A DNA stretch of 43,202 nt from NCBI RefSeq assembly GCF_035704785.1, contig NZ_DASSWP010000127.1:1-43202 (forward strand), given 5' to 3'. Below are positions 25,022-33,411 of this stretch, one piece after another. Every line of letters starts with the position of its first letter. Within the stretch, counting starts at the first letter, position 1. The notes beneath the pieces are model-generated. The model was not told where the DNA came from. It saw only the letters and a program-made list of their open reading frames with translations, and searched no databases. The position numbers and the translations under genes were made by a program. Origin of the DNA: Gracilimonas sp035704785. Lineage in GTDB: Bacteria > Bacteroidota > Rhodothermia > Balneolales > Balneolaceae.

Positions 25022-25072
25022 AAGGAGCTGTAACACATGGCCTCGTAAGTGTTTACAGGGATAGGACTCCTT
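25022..25072 (+). promoter_or_regulatory. Structured leader (nested stem) before the DUF5916 gene
   Basis: AAGGAG (25022-25027) pairs with CTCCTT (25067-25072). Directly inside, CTGTAACAC (25028-25036) pairs with GTGTTTACAG (25049-25058), leaving one bulged base. A 12-nt apical loop and an 8-nt internal bulge remain. The element ends 16 nt before the ATG at 25089. It sequesters a purine-rich AAGGAG, so it may modulate translation or transcription of the next gene. I could not assign it to a known riboswitch class. Confidence 0.45.
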
Positions 25073-25088
25073 CCAAAAAGAAAAAACT

Positions 25089-27806
25089 ATGAGAAAACTA
25101 CTATTACTACCCGTGCTATATCTATGTCTTGTAACGAGTGCTTCAGCTCAAAATTCCTATCAGAAACAAGGCGATACCATAAAAGTAAGTGAAGGAGATC
25201 TGAGATCGGGTTTGGCTGAAAATCCAACTATGGAGGCGATCAGGATTTCTTCCGGAGAGGTGATTGATTTAGATGGACAATTATCTGAATCTGAATGGAT
25301 GAATGCCCCTGCTGCCTCACAGTTCACCCAGCGCTTTCCAAGTGACGGCGAGCGTCCTTCTCAAAGAACAGAAGTTCGACTGCTGTATACTAATACGCAT
25401 ATTTACGTAGGGATAACTGCTTTTGAGTCTAATCCTGATTCCATTAAAGCCCCACTTTTCCGGAGGGATGGAGAACAATCAAGTGATTGGGTGTATGTAA
25501 GTTTTGACAGCTACAACGACCGGCGAACCGCATTCACTTTTGCTGTCAACCCAAAAGGAGTACAAAAAGATGTCCTTTATTTTGATGATACCGGCGAAGA
25601 TATTTTATGGGATGCCGTTTGGGAGGCTAAGACAAATATTACAGATTATGGCTGGACGGCTGAGATGAAGATCCCACTTTCTCAGCTTCGTTACAGCTCC
25701 AGTAATAAAGTGCAGGAATGGGGAGTCAACTTTCAGCGACGAATATCCAGAAATGGTGAGATCTCTTTTTGGGCACCGGTCTCACAAAATGATAACGCAA
25801 TGGTATCCAGATTTGGAAGATTGCACGGTATTGCAAATCTGAAAAAGCCTAATCGACTAGAAATAAGCCCTTATGTTTCCGGCAAGGTAACCCGTGTTCC
25901 TGAAATTTCTACGGACAATCCCTATTACAGTCGAAATCAATTTGGCGGAAATGTTGGAGGAGATATTAAGTACGGTATTACCTCAGACTTGACTCTCACA
26001 GCTACCATTAACCCCGATTTTGGTCAGGTTGAAGCTGATCCGGCGGTTATAAATCTGACAGCAAATGAAAACTTTTTCTCAGAACGCCGCCCTTTCTTTT
26101 TAGAGGGAAGCGATATTTTCCAATTTGGGAATACAAAGACCTTCAGCCGAATGGGTAATCCGGTTACTTTTTATTCAAGAAGGATTGGTCGCTCTCCGCA
26201 GGGTAGTACAAGCCGGGCAGGAGTGAATGCAGAATATGTGGATCGCCCTGATTTTACGACCATCGCGACAGCAGCTAAGCTGAGTGGTAAGACCAAAAGT
26301 GGTTGGTCAATAGGATTTCTTGATGCTTACACCCTGAATGAAGACGCAAATTATGTAACTCCTTCAGGCGATGAAAATGCATTTACTGTAGAGCCTGCAA
26401 CTAATTATATGGTGGCCAGAACCAAGAAAGACTTCAACTCGGGTAACACTTATTTTGGCGGATTTGCCAGTGCAGTGAACCGGAATATCAACGGAAGTTA
26501 TTTCGAAGATTTTCTGCGTTCTTCGGCATATTTGGGTGGTGTGGATTTCGAACATAGTTTTAATAACAGAAACTGGGTTACCAGCGGAGCACTTTCATTC
26601 AGCAGCATAAATGGAAGCCCTGAAGCCATTGAATTAGCCCAGCGATCTCCGGTCAGATATTACAATCGTGTGGATTCGGATGTATTATCGGTTGATCCCG
26701 AAAAGACCAATCTTTCCGGATTTGCAACGGAAGTAAGCATTCAAAAGCGCGGGGGAGATGATAACTGGATGACCTCGCTCACATATTCGGAAGTAAGTCC
26801 CGGTTATGAAGCCAATGACCTGGGATTCCAAAACCGGGCGAATTACCGTTCACTAAATGGCGGTTTGATCTACAGGGAGATCGATCCAAAAAACATACAA
26901 TATTTTGAGAATTTTATGTTTAAAGGAACTGCCTGGAATTATGATGGAGATTTAATAAGCAATTGGATTGTAACTGGAGGGTTTCTACGGTTTGAAAACC
27001 TTTGGAATATCAATTACGAACTTCAGTGGAATCTACACCAGTATATGGATAATATCACCAGGGGAGGCCCGGTGATGAAGCGCCCAAATGATTTGAGTAT
27101 GAATCTGAACATAAATTCAAATCCCAGTAAAAAGGTGTCTTTCAATGCGGGAACCCATCAAAGACAAGATGTGTCCGGAGAATTTGATAATAATATTTGG
27201 ATCGGATTGAATTTGAATCCTGCTCCTTATCTGCAGATATCAGTTTCTCCCGAGTACAGTTATCAGAAGGATACCGACCAGTATATAACCACAGCCACTG
27301 ATCTAAATGCTACTCAGACCTATGGCAACCGCTATGTTTTTGCCGATATCAAACAGCATACTTTAATGACAAGCATTCGGTTAAACTGGACGTTTTCTAC
27401 AACCATGAGTTTACAAACCTACTTCCGGCCATTTGTCTCAACAGGAGCCTATACGAATTACAAAGAATTTGCTGAACCGCGAACCTTTAATTTTGATGTG
27501 TATGGGGAGGATAAAGGAAGTATTTCAAAATCCAACGGAACATATACCATTGATCCCGATGGTGCCGGAAGTTCACCTGAAATTACTTTCTCAGATCCTG
27601 ATTTCAACTTCCGCTCGGTACAAGGGAATGCCGTATTCCGATGGGAGTACATGCCCGGGTCAACCCTTTACTTTGTATGGCAGCAACAACGCAGCGATTT
27701 CGTAGGAATGGGAAATTTCGATCTTGGTCGCGATCTGGATGGATTATTCAGAGCCAAACCCACAAATGTATTCTTAGTAAAGCTGAGTTACTGGTTTGGT
27801 AACTGA
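25089..27806 (+). CDS. DUF5916 outer-membrane-type protein with CBM9-like N-terminal domain
   Basis: The 905-residue exported protein has a signal peptide (MRKLLLLPVLYLCLVTSASAQ). An N-terminal CBM9-like sandwich follows at about 45-240 (IDLDGQLSESEWMNAPAASQF; VYVSFDSYNDRRTAFTFAVNPKGVQ). The DUF5916 hallmark FFSERRPFFLEGSDIFQFG comes next, and a long C-terminal half of alternating strands ends in LVKLSYWFGN. The end and strand pattern suggest a beta-barrel in the outer membrane. Function is not established for the family; the CBM9-like part hints at carbohydrate or polymer binding. It lies 118 nt after the second DUF4097 gene, behind a structured leader, and may belong to the ECF-controlled block. 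A strong terminator follows. Confidence 0.85.
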   Translation: MRKLLLLPVLYLCLVTSASAQNSYQKQGDTIKVSEGDLRSGLAENPTMEAIRISSGEVIDLDGQLSESEWMNAPAASQFTQRFPSDGERPSQRTEVRLLYTNTHIYVGITAFESNPDSIKAPLFRRDGEQSSDWVYVSFDSYNDRRTAFTFAVNPKGVQKDVLYFDDTGEDILWDAVWEAKTNITDYGWTAEMKIPLSQLRYSSSNKVQEWGVNFQRRISRNGEISFWAPVSQNDNAMVSRFGRLHGIANLKKPNRLEISPYVSGKVTRVPEISTDNPYYSRNQFGGNVGGDIKYGITSDLTLTATINPDFGQVEADPAVINLTANENFFSERRPFFLEGSDIFQFGNTKTFSRMGNPVTFYSRRIGRSPQGSTSRAGVNAEYVDRPDFTTIATAAKLSGKTKSGWSIGFLDAYTLNEDANYVTPSGDENAFTVEPATNYMVARTKKDFNSGNTYFGGFASAVNRNINGSYFEDFLRSSAYLGGVDFEHSFNNRNWVTSGALSFSSINGSPEAIELAQRSPVRYYNRVDSDVLSVDPEKTNLSGFATEVSIQKRGGDDNWMTSLTYSEVSPGYEANDLGFQNRANYRSLNGGLIYREIDPKNIQYFENFMFKGTAWNYDGDLISNWIVTGGFLRFENLWNINYELQWNLHQYMDNITRGGPVMKRPNDLSMNLNINSNPSKKVSFNAGTHQRQDVSGEFDNNIWIGLNLNPAPYLQISVSPEYSYQKDTDQYITTATDLNATQTYGNRYVFADIKQHTLMTSIRLNWTFSTTMSLQTYFRPFVSTGAYTNYKEFAEPRTFNFDVYGEDKGSISKSNGTYTIDPDGAGSSPEITFSDPDFNFRSVQGNAVFRWEYMPGSTLYFVWQQQRSDFVGMGNFDLGRDLDGLFRAKPTNVFLVKLSYWFGN

Positions 27807-27864
27807 TGATCATGTAGCTTGATCAAGGGCTTTCCGACCGGCTCAATATTATTTTGCAGTAAAA

Positions 27865-27888
27865 AAGGGCGCACTTAGTTGCGCCCTT
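27865..27888. terminator. Intrinsic terminator, probably bidirectional
   Basis: AAGGGCGC (27865-27872) pairs with GCGCCCTT (27881-27888) around an 8-nt loop closed by an extra A-T pair. It is preceded by an A run and followed by TACTTTTT. It separates the plus-strand DUF5916 gene from the convergent DUF2892 gene. Confidence 0.88.
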
Positions 27889-27901
27889 ACTTTTTACAAG
27901 A

Positions 27902-28111
27902 CTATTCTACACTTGTCTTGCAACTGCTTAACCAAAAAGGAGCATAAAGCGGACAAAAACTGATCAGGCTGGTTAGCACAAATAGACAGGCCAGTGCCAG
28001 CAATACAATTCCCCAGGTTCCGGTAACAGTGCCTGTGAAATATAATGCCACAAAAATGGCAGCCAATATAAAGCGAATAATCTTGTCGGAAGAACCCATA
28101 TTATTTTTCAT
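27902..28111 (-). CDS. DUF2892 (YgaP-like) small membrane protein
   Basis: This 69-residue protein begins MKNNMGSSDKIIRFILAAIF, the DUF2892 signature, with two membrane helices (about 11-27 and 31-50). It ends FCPLYAPFWLSSCKTS, with the family's C-P-x-Y motif. Stand-alone DUF2892 proteins are common, and the same domain is fused to rhodanese in YgaP. Its role is unknown. A possible 28-aa membrane peptide lies directly upstream on the same strand. Confidence 0.82.
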   Translation of the reverse strand: MKNNMGSSDKIIRFILAAIFVALYFTGTVTGTWGIVLLALACLFVLTSLISFCPLYAPFWLSSCKTSVE

Positions 28112-28128
28112 AATGATCTCATTTTTGG

Positions 28129-28215
28129 TTAGAAAATTCGTTCAAAAACAAATGCCAAACCTGTAATGATCAGTACACAAAGTATACAAACGATAATTAG
28201 TTTTAGTATTTTCAC
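28129..28215 (-). CDS. Possible 28-residue single-span membrane peptide
   Basis: From a GTG at 28215 a short frame encodes MKILKLIIVCILCV followed by LIITGLAFVFERIF and a TAA at 28129-28131. It is a basic N terminus, one long hydrophobic segment and a charged end, as expected for a small membrane protein. It lies 17 nt upstream of the DUF2892 start. It is too short for routine gene calling and has no ATG, so it is only a candidate. Confidence 0.3.
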   Translation of the reverse strand: MKILKLIIVCILCVLIITGLAFVFERIF

Positions 28216-28229
28216 CCCACAATAAACAT

Positions 28230-28237
28230 TATCTTTG
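28230..28237 (+). promoter_or_regulatory. Bacteroidota-type -7 box of the Bax-inhibitor-1 family gene
   Basis: TATCTTTG fits TAnnTTTG exactly and lies 62 nt before the ATG at 28300. No good -33 TTTG is visible about 19 nt upstream, so the call is tentative. Confidence 0.35.
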
Positions 28238-28299
28238 AAGGTTTTGTGAACTTGTTACTACAGCAAGAATTTTAATTAACTATTTATCAAAAAGAAGAA

Positions 28300-28992
28300 A
28301 TGAATACACAGCATTTAACAGCAGAACAGGTTAAGTCGATTCAGGTTAGTTTTATCAATAAAGTATATGGATGGATGGCTTTGGCGCTTGCTATTACAGG
28401 ATTTGTAGCATTACGTACAGCTAATTCCGGATTGGTCGATGTACTAGCAGGTAATCAGATATTGTTCTTTGGGATCATTATTGCTGAACTGGGACTTGTA
28501 ATCTGGCTTTCAAGTAGAATTGAGAGTATGAATGCGACTAAGGCAATTTCATTATTCTTACTCTACTCTGCATTAAACGGACTCACATTTTCGATACTCT
28601 TTCTGATGTATACCTCAGGCTCTATAGCCTCAACTTTTTTCATTACTGCCGGTACGTTCGGAGTGATGAGTGCCTATGGTTATTTCACCAAAAAAGATCT
28701 CACCAGCTGGGGGAATATTCTTTTTATGGGCTTGATAGGGATCATTATTGCAAGCGTAGTTAATTTCTTTTTCCAAAGTGAGATGTTGTATTGGGGAATT
28801 ACTTATATCGGGGTTTTGGTCTTTGTGGGGCTTACGGCTTACGACACGCAGAAGATCAAAAAGATGAGCCTGGAACTGGATGTGGATTCTGAAGAGGGAA
28901 GCAAAGGTGCCATTATGGGCGCGTTAACCCTTTATCTGGATTTCATCAACCTTTTTATTATGCTGTTGAGGATCTTCGGGCAGCGTAAATAA
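28300..28992 (+). CDS. Bax inhibitor-1/YccA family membrane protein
   Basis: The 230-residue protein has seven predicted membrane helices. It has family motifs such as VYGWMALALAITGFVA near the N terminus, LNGLTFSILF and FVGLTAYDTQKIKKM near residue 175-190, and ends in ALTLYLDFINLFIMLLRIFG. The pair of acidic residues in the last helices (TAYDTQ; YLDFIN) corresponds to the proton/calcium-sensing aspartates of BsYetJ-type proteins. It probably acts as a pH-sensitive calcium leak channel or membrane-stability factor (family knowledge). The gene appears monocistronic. Confidence 0.9.
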   Translation: MNTQHLTAEQVKSIQVSFINKVYGWMALALAITGFVALRTANSGLVDVLAGNQILFFGIIIAELGLVIWLSSRIESMNATKAISLFLLYSALNGLTFSILFLMYTSGSIASTFFITAGTFGVMSAYGYFTKKDLTSWGNILFMGLIGIIIASVVNFFFQSEMLYWGITYIGVLVFVGLTAYDTQKIKKMSLELDVDSEEGSKGAIMGALTLYLDFINLFIMLLRIFGQRK

Positions 28993-29081
28993 GTTGATTG
29001 TAAAGGGCATATTTGTAATCCCCTGTAATTTTATCGGACTGAAATTCTCATAATCTTTGTATTTCCGGGAAAAAGAAGATT

Positions 29082-29336
29082 ATGGATAAATCAAAGAAAC
29101 TCTCAATGGCTGATAAAAACAGGATCATAGAAATGGCGTGGGAAGACCGTACACCATTTGATGCCATCGAATTTCAATTCGGACTCACTGAGGAAGAAAC
29201 TATTGAGTTCATGCGATCAGAAATGAAGTCTTCCAGCTTCAAGATGTGGAGAAAGCGGGTTTCAGGACGAAAGACCAAACACCATAAGAAACGCAATTAT
29301 GAAATAAAGAGGTTCGTCAGTCCCAATCAGTACTAA
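29082..29336 (+). CDS. TIGR03643/DUF2805 family small protein
   Basis: This 84-residue basic protein contains IIEMAWEDRTPFDAIEFQFGLTE and ends FKMWRKRVSGRKTKH followed by a basic tail, which I recognise as TIGR03643. The first half looks like a helix-turn-helix-type fold and the second is strongly basic, so nucleic-acid binding is plausible (inference). Function is not established. Its stop overlaps the stop of the convergent flavoprotein gene (29333-29336). Confidence 0.85.
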   Translation: MDKSKKLSMADKNRIIEMAWEDRTPFDAIEFQFGLTEEETIEFMRSEMKSSSFKMWRKRVSGRKTKHHKKRNYEIKRFVSPNQY

Positions 29337-30448
29337 GCCGATAGGTTTTTTTCTAAGAGTTCAGCTGCTTTTAGGGCACACCCCCAGCTTAGGGTTACAC
29401 CGGCTCCACCATGACCGTAGTTATGTATGATCAACTTATTACCCTTTATCTCAGGTTCAAGCCGCAGCCCCTTTTCTTTACTGCGGATATAGCGGTATCC
29501 AAGCTTGGATCTTGTCTTTTTAAACTCACTTAAGTTTATGTCAAAAGTATTTTTAATGATCTTAGAGTGCAGGTCAATAATTTGTGCAGGTACTTCTAAC
29601 CCGTCAAAATTAAGAATGGGAGCAATATTCTTTTCACCTTTCCATTCTCCGGACTTATCTATTTTACCTTGTTGCCTGCTCCCGCCTAAGACCCACCCGT
29701 CACTTCGGGAATAACAGTATACATCCTGAGAAACACCTGATTCTGTCATATAAATATCGGGTCCGGGCGAAAAATTATAAGAAACCACTTTTCCCTTACT
29801 GTCCAGTAATTTAGGTGCATCAAATATATGTATGATATGCCCCCGGTAAATAAGATCATTTTGATCTTCAAAAAGCCGGACGGATCCCAGTTCGGAACAA
29901 TTAATGATATAGTCGAAGGGAAGTTTGTCTATATCGCTTTTGATTAACTTTTTTAGCTGAATATCTGCGCCTTTGTTCACTACTTCTTTGACCAAAGCAG
30001 GCCAATACAAATTCCAATCAGCAAAAAAGCATTTAAACTGCCAACCGGTCTGAACCTGGATATCAGGATGTTTGGGATAAAATTCGCTTTTAAAATCATT
30101 AAACCCACGGACATTATCCATCAGCAGCAAATAATCCTCAACCGCGTGTTCATTTGCAAAAAGTTCAAAATGTTCATGAATATCTATACCCGGAAATTGT
30201 TGATCATATAAATGCTGAAAATAGCTTTTACTCTTGAGGAAGATCTCTTCCAAATTATCAGAGTATACTGAGTGGGGAATAATTGAAGCGGCCGGAAATT
30301 TACTTGCAAAATCCGGGTCTGGACTTGTTGACCTTGGATCGTCTTTTGAAATGATAGTTACTTGCCAGCCTTGTCTCAACAATATGAATGCACAAGATAG
30401 ACCACTTACCCCGGAGCCGATAATGCATACTGTTTTTTTCTTTATCAT
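29333..30448 (-). CDS. FAD-dependent D-amino-acid-oxidase-like oxidoreductase
   Basis: The 371-residue protein has an N-terminal FAD Rossmann motif (VCIIGSGVSGLSCAFILL, residues 6-23). Near its C terminus it carries the DAO signature HNYGHGGAGVTLSWGCA. A conserved arginine-rich stretch (YRYIRSKEKGLRLEPE) matches the DAO substrate-arginine region. It should oxidise a D-amino acid or similar amine, giving an imino acid and H2O2, though a degraded or altered substrate site cannot be excluded. It is cytoplasmic, with no signal sequence. It is divergent from a lipoprotein gene, with a 13-bp palindrome in the shared promoter region. Confidence 0.8.
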   Translation of the reverse strand: MIKKKTVCIIGSGVSGLSCAFILLRQGWQVTIISKDDPRSTSPDPDFASKFPAASIIPHSVYSDNLEEIFLKSKSYFQHLYDQQFPGIDIHEHFELFANEHAVEDYLLLMDNVRGFNDFKSEFYPKHPDIQVQTGWQFKCFFADWNLYWPALVKEVVNKGADIQLKKLIKSDIDKLPFDYIINCSELGSVRLFEDQNDLIYRGHIIHIFDAPKLLDSKGKVVSYNFSPGPDIYMTESGVSQDVYCYSRSDGWVLGGSRQQGKIDKSGEWKGEKNIAPILNFDGLEVPAQIIDLHSKIIKNTFDINLSEFKKTRSKLGYRYIRSKEKGLRLEPEIKGNKLIIHNYGHGGAGVTLSWGCALKAAELLEKNLSA

Positions 30449-30496
30449 GTTAAAATATAGTAGCTTTGAAATTCAAATAAACTGTTTGTTCAAAGT

Positions 30497-30527
30497 TTAT
30501 TGATGTTGTTTCAAGTGACTAATTTTG
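30497..30527 (+). promoter_or_regulatory. Bacteroidota-type promoter of the putative lipoprotein gene
   Basis: TAATTTTG (30520-30527) fits TAnnTTTG exactly. A TTATTG element (30497-30502) lies 17 nt upstream in place of the -33 box. Transcription would start near 30533, which rules out the ATG at 30500 as translation start and supports the GTG at 30563. Confidence 0.5.
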
Positions 30528-30562
30528 GTACTTTTACTATTCACCATACAGGTTTTAAATAC

Positions 30563-31447
30563 GTGAAAAAACTAACTTTTCTTGCAATAGTATTAACTCT
30601 TCTGCTAGGTACATATTCCTGTGATTTACTTACCGTTAGTCTTGAAGAACAGGCGTATCCGACCAAATATCCCAGCCTTGATATGGCTGAACTAGTGGCC
30701 TTGAATGCAGAGTACAAAAAGGAAAATAATGGTCGTTTGTGCTCCACTTTAAATGAATATGGTTTTACTGGTTTCAGTGAAGTTCTTTTTGAAGACGGCA
30801 AAAATCCTTGTGAAAGAGTTAATCGTGATGTTGTGCGAATCGGAATAGACAATACAGACACATTACTTGCTGCCGCTAAGCGGGTGATCGTACAAAATAG
30901 CAAATATACGGGCGTAAACGATTCCTCAGAGCTGGTATTGGAAGAAATGCTCCCACAGCCGGGTTGTATTAATTGTGGGCGACCTGATGAGTACAGTGCT
31001 GATATTGAGTGGAAGCTTACTTTTGAGAATCAATTGATTGACTCAACGGAAGTAATGGATACAGAGATCACAGTCTTTATTGATGCTAAAGGAGTTAACA
31101 GAATCTGGGGTAACTGGTACCCGGACCTTGAAGTTCCGGATTTTGTGAATTTTGGTTATCTGGAAGTACAAGAGGGAATGGTTGGTTGGGAAATTGATAT
31201 GACCGAGTATTATGGAGAAGAATTTATTTATACCGTTCAGGAGGGAGACTTAACAGAAATTCCACAAAAGGTTTATTTACCCATAAAGAGCGATAGCGGA
31301 AATGAATTAGAGGTCAGGACATGCTGGGCTGTTTCAATAAATACAGTGAACTTAAATTTCCCCGGCTGGATAGCCTATATAGATATTGAGGAAGGTTTTT
31401 TGGTAGACTTGGTCTCAAAACAAGTAGAGTTCCAGCAAAAAAATTAA
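30563..31447 (+). CDS. Putative lipoprotein, function unknown
   Basis: From GTG 30563 the protein has 294 residues and opens with a lipoprotein-like signal: basic KK, a hydrophobic stretch (LTFLAIVLTLLLG) and TYSC as the possible lipobox with acceptor cysteine about residue 20. The longer frame from ATG 30500 is open but starts upstream of the predicted transcription start. The mature part is a mixed alpha/beta domain with a Cys pair (PGCINCGRPDE) and several W/Y-rich strands (VFIDAKGVNRIWGNWYPDLEVPD). No family was recognised. It probably sits on the periplasmic face of a membrane. Confidence 0.65.
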   Translation: MKKLTFLAIVLTLLLGTYSCDLLTVSLEEQAYPTKYPSLDMAELVALNAEYKKENNGRLCSTLNEYGFTGFSEVLFEDGKNPCERVNRDVVRIGIDNTDTLLAAAKRVIVQNSKYTGVNDSSELVLEEMLPQPGCINCGRPDEYSADIEWKLTFENQLIDSTEVMDTEITVFIDAKGVNRIWGNWYPDLEVPDFVNFGYLEVQEGMVGWEIDMTEYYGEEFIYTVQEGDLTEIPQKVYLPIKSDSGNELEVRTCWAVSINTVNLNFPGWIAYIDIEEGFLVDLVSKQVEFQQKN

Positions 31448-31540
31448 AAAGTTTATTTAAAACTGTAACATTTCTCCGTTTGAATACTCTTAACAGTTAG
31501 GGTAAGTAAAACATTAATCACAAGCTGAAAAGGAAGTACT

Positions 31541-31909
31541 TTGGCAGAATCAGTAAAAAAGATACTTGTAGTAGAAGACGATATGATCATTTCGTTAGTT
31601 GTTGAAAACATGATCAAAAAATTAGGACATGATTTAGTTGGTAAGGCGGCTTCCGGGAATGAAGCAATTGAGTTAGCAATGGAGCATAAACCCGATATTA
31701 TCTTAATGGACATCAGGTTAAAAGGTGATATGGATGGCATTGAAGCGGTCACCGAAATAAAAAAACATATCGAAACATCTGTTATTTATTTGACCGGGAA
31801 TTCAGATAAGGCAAACTATGATCGGGCTAAAGATTCAGGGTGTATTGACCTGATCTCAAAACCTTTTACTATAGGTGAATTGACCAGATCGCTCGACTTA
31901 ATTTCCTAA
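31541..31909 (+). CDS. Stand-alone response-regulator receiver domain (CheY-like)
   Basis: The 122-residue protein is a lone receiver domain. It has the acidic pair ED(D13/D14), phospho-acceptor D57 (IILMDIRL), T85 (YLTGNSD) and K107 (ISKPFT), all at canonical spacing. There is no output domain. Its N-terminal pattern (KILVVEDDMIISLVVENMI) is that of receiver domains used by hybrid kinases and phosphorelays in this phylum. The start codon is TTG at 31541, supported by AAAAGGAAG 5 nt upstream. No histidine kinase is encoded nearby, so the partner is elsewhere. Confidence 0.88.
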   Translation: MAESVKKILVVEDDMIISLVVENMIKKLGHDLVGKAASGNEAIELAMEHKPDIILMDIRLKGDMDGIEAVTEIKKHIETSVIYLTGNSDKANYDRAKDSGCIDLISKPFTIGELTRSLDLIS

Positions 31910-31976
31910 GCATTTTTTTGAATCTTTTTTAGGACTCTAACGTACATTAGTACCTATAAAAAAATGGGCAAATACT

Positions 31977-32753
31977 ATGAGTACAAAATTTAGAAATCTA
32001 AAGAATGATCTGGAAGACCTGGAACATGAAGGGCAGTTTGAAATTGATGGAAGCTCATCAACGTCGTCAGGAAGATCAACTTCTAAACTAGCAAATTATA
32101 TTCTGCTTTTTGCTTTTATAGCTACTCTGACATTTTATGCAGGATCAAAGCTTAATTTTTCGGGGATTCAGTTAAATCCTATCGAAAATTTTGTTCAGGG
32201 ACTCAATCAACCCAGTGAAGATCTCCTGAACCAAATGGGAGCCTCAATGGAAGAGATGGGATACGGCACCTTTACACACGAGGAGCTAATAAATTTACGA
32301 AATGAAGGGGTAACTGCAACGTTTACTTCTCAAGTCAGAGAGGCTGGTTTTACGAATGTCACCCTCGAGGAAATGATTGAATTAGGAAATGCAGGGGTTA
32401 GTGCATCGTATATCACTGAAATTCAGGATGCCGGTTATTCCGAAATCACCCTTGATCAAATCATAGAGTTAGAAAATGCAGGGGTTAGTGCTACATTCAC
32501 CCGGATGATGAGTGAATTGGGTTACGAACTTACGGTTCAGGATTTACTGGATCTCGAAGCGGGAGATGTAACGGCATATTTTACTAGTAACATGCTTGAT
32601 CTAGGTTACACAATGGAAGAGCTGACCAAGGAGAATCTTATCAGAATGAGGAATATTGGGGTGACTCATCAGCAGGCTGAACAGCTCATTAATGAAAAAG
32701 GTGAACGGCCAACCGTTGATGAACTAATACGGAACCGAATAAGTAATCAGTAG
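31977..32753 (+). CDS. Membrane-anchored protein with 29-residue GV-repeats
   Basis: The 258-residue protein has a basic/serine-rich cytoplasmic N terminus (SSSTSSGRSTS), one membrane helix at about 40-56 and an extracytoplasmic repeat domain. Four to five repeats of about 29 residues begin at G111 (GVTATFTSQVREAGF), G140 (GVSASYITEIQDAGY), G169 (GVSATFTRMMSELGY), 198 (VTAYFTSNMLDLGY) and G228 (GVTHQQAEQLINEKG). Similar GVSPEFI-type repeats are known from the C termini of M56-type peptidases, but no peptidase motif is present here. Function is unknown; a ligand-binding or scaffold role is plausible. Confidence 0.75.
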   Translation: MSTKFRNLKNDLEDLEHEGQFEIDGSSSTSSGRSTSKLANYILLFAFIATLTFYAGSKLNFSGIQLNPIENFVQGLNQPSEDLLNQMGASMEEMGYGTFTHEELINLRNEGVTATFTSQVREAGFTNVTLEEMIELGNAGVSASYITEIQDAGYSEITLDQIIELENAGVSATFTRMMSELGYELTVQDLLDLEAGDVTAYFTSNMLDLGYTMEELTKENLIRMRNIGVTHQQAEQLINEKGERPTVDELIRNRISNQ

Positions 32754-32822
32754 GATTATTATTTGGAACAATATCTGCTTTAATTCAGTTCAAGTAGTGA
32801 ATACAAATTAAACAATACTAAA

Positions 32823-33389
32823 ATGAAAAAGTTAGTTACTTTTATATCCGTAATCGCTATTACAGCCATGTTTTCTCAGGCTAATGCACAACAATATTTG
32901 ATCGAAAATGCATCCGGAATAGGGCCTAAATTCGGCTTTTATAAAGCTCCCGATGCTGAAGATGGCACCATGTTCATTGGACTTCAGTCCAGAACAAAAG
33001 CTAAATATCTGGGTGCTGAGTTTTCTATTGAATACAGAGGTGAGCAAAGATACAATACGACAAACGGTGAATTAACAGTCCGGCAAATTCCTTTGACGGG
33101 ATCACTCTTGTTGTTTGCTCCTCTTGCTCAAAATTTTTCGCCGTATGGATTGGCCGGTTTAGGAGCATATTATACTATCTACGATTATGAAGGTGGATTT
33201 CTTAATCCCGGTGATGATACCGATGTTAATGTGGGTTACCATCTAGGTTTTGGTGCTGATGTAGCTCTATCTGAATCTGCTGCCTTCAATATTGATTATC
33301 GCTACTTATTTCTTAACGGGAATGATGACATCACTGAAAAAGAATATAGCGGAAATGTAATATCGGCCGGACTCACATTTTATTTCTAA
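32823..33389 (+). CDS. Outer-membrane beta-barrel protein
   Basis: The 188-residue protein has a signal peptide (MKKLVTFISVIAITAMFSQANAQ) followed by alternating aromatic strands. It ends in SAGLTFYF, the C-terminal phenylalanine signature of outer-membrane barrels. The length suits an eight-stranded OmpA/OmpW/OmpX-like barrel. Function is unknown. A terminator follows, and the gene is preceded by the repeat protein 70 nt away. Confidence 0.8.
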   Translation: MKKLVTFISVIAITAMFSQANAQQYLIENASGIGPKFGFYKAPDAEDGTMFIGLQSRTKAKYLGAEFSIEYRGEQRYNTTNGELTVRQIPLTGSLLLFAPLAQNFSPYGLAGLGAYYTIYDYEGGFLNPGDDTDVNVGYHLGFGADVALSESAAFNIDYRYLFLNGNDDITEKEYSGNVISAGLTFYF

Positions 33390-33411
33390 GCTGAAAAAGC
33401 CTTACTTTTAT

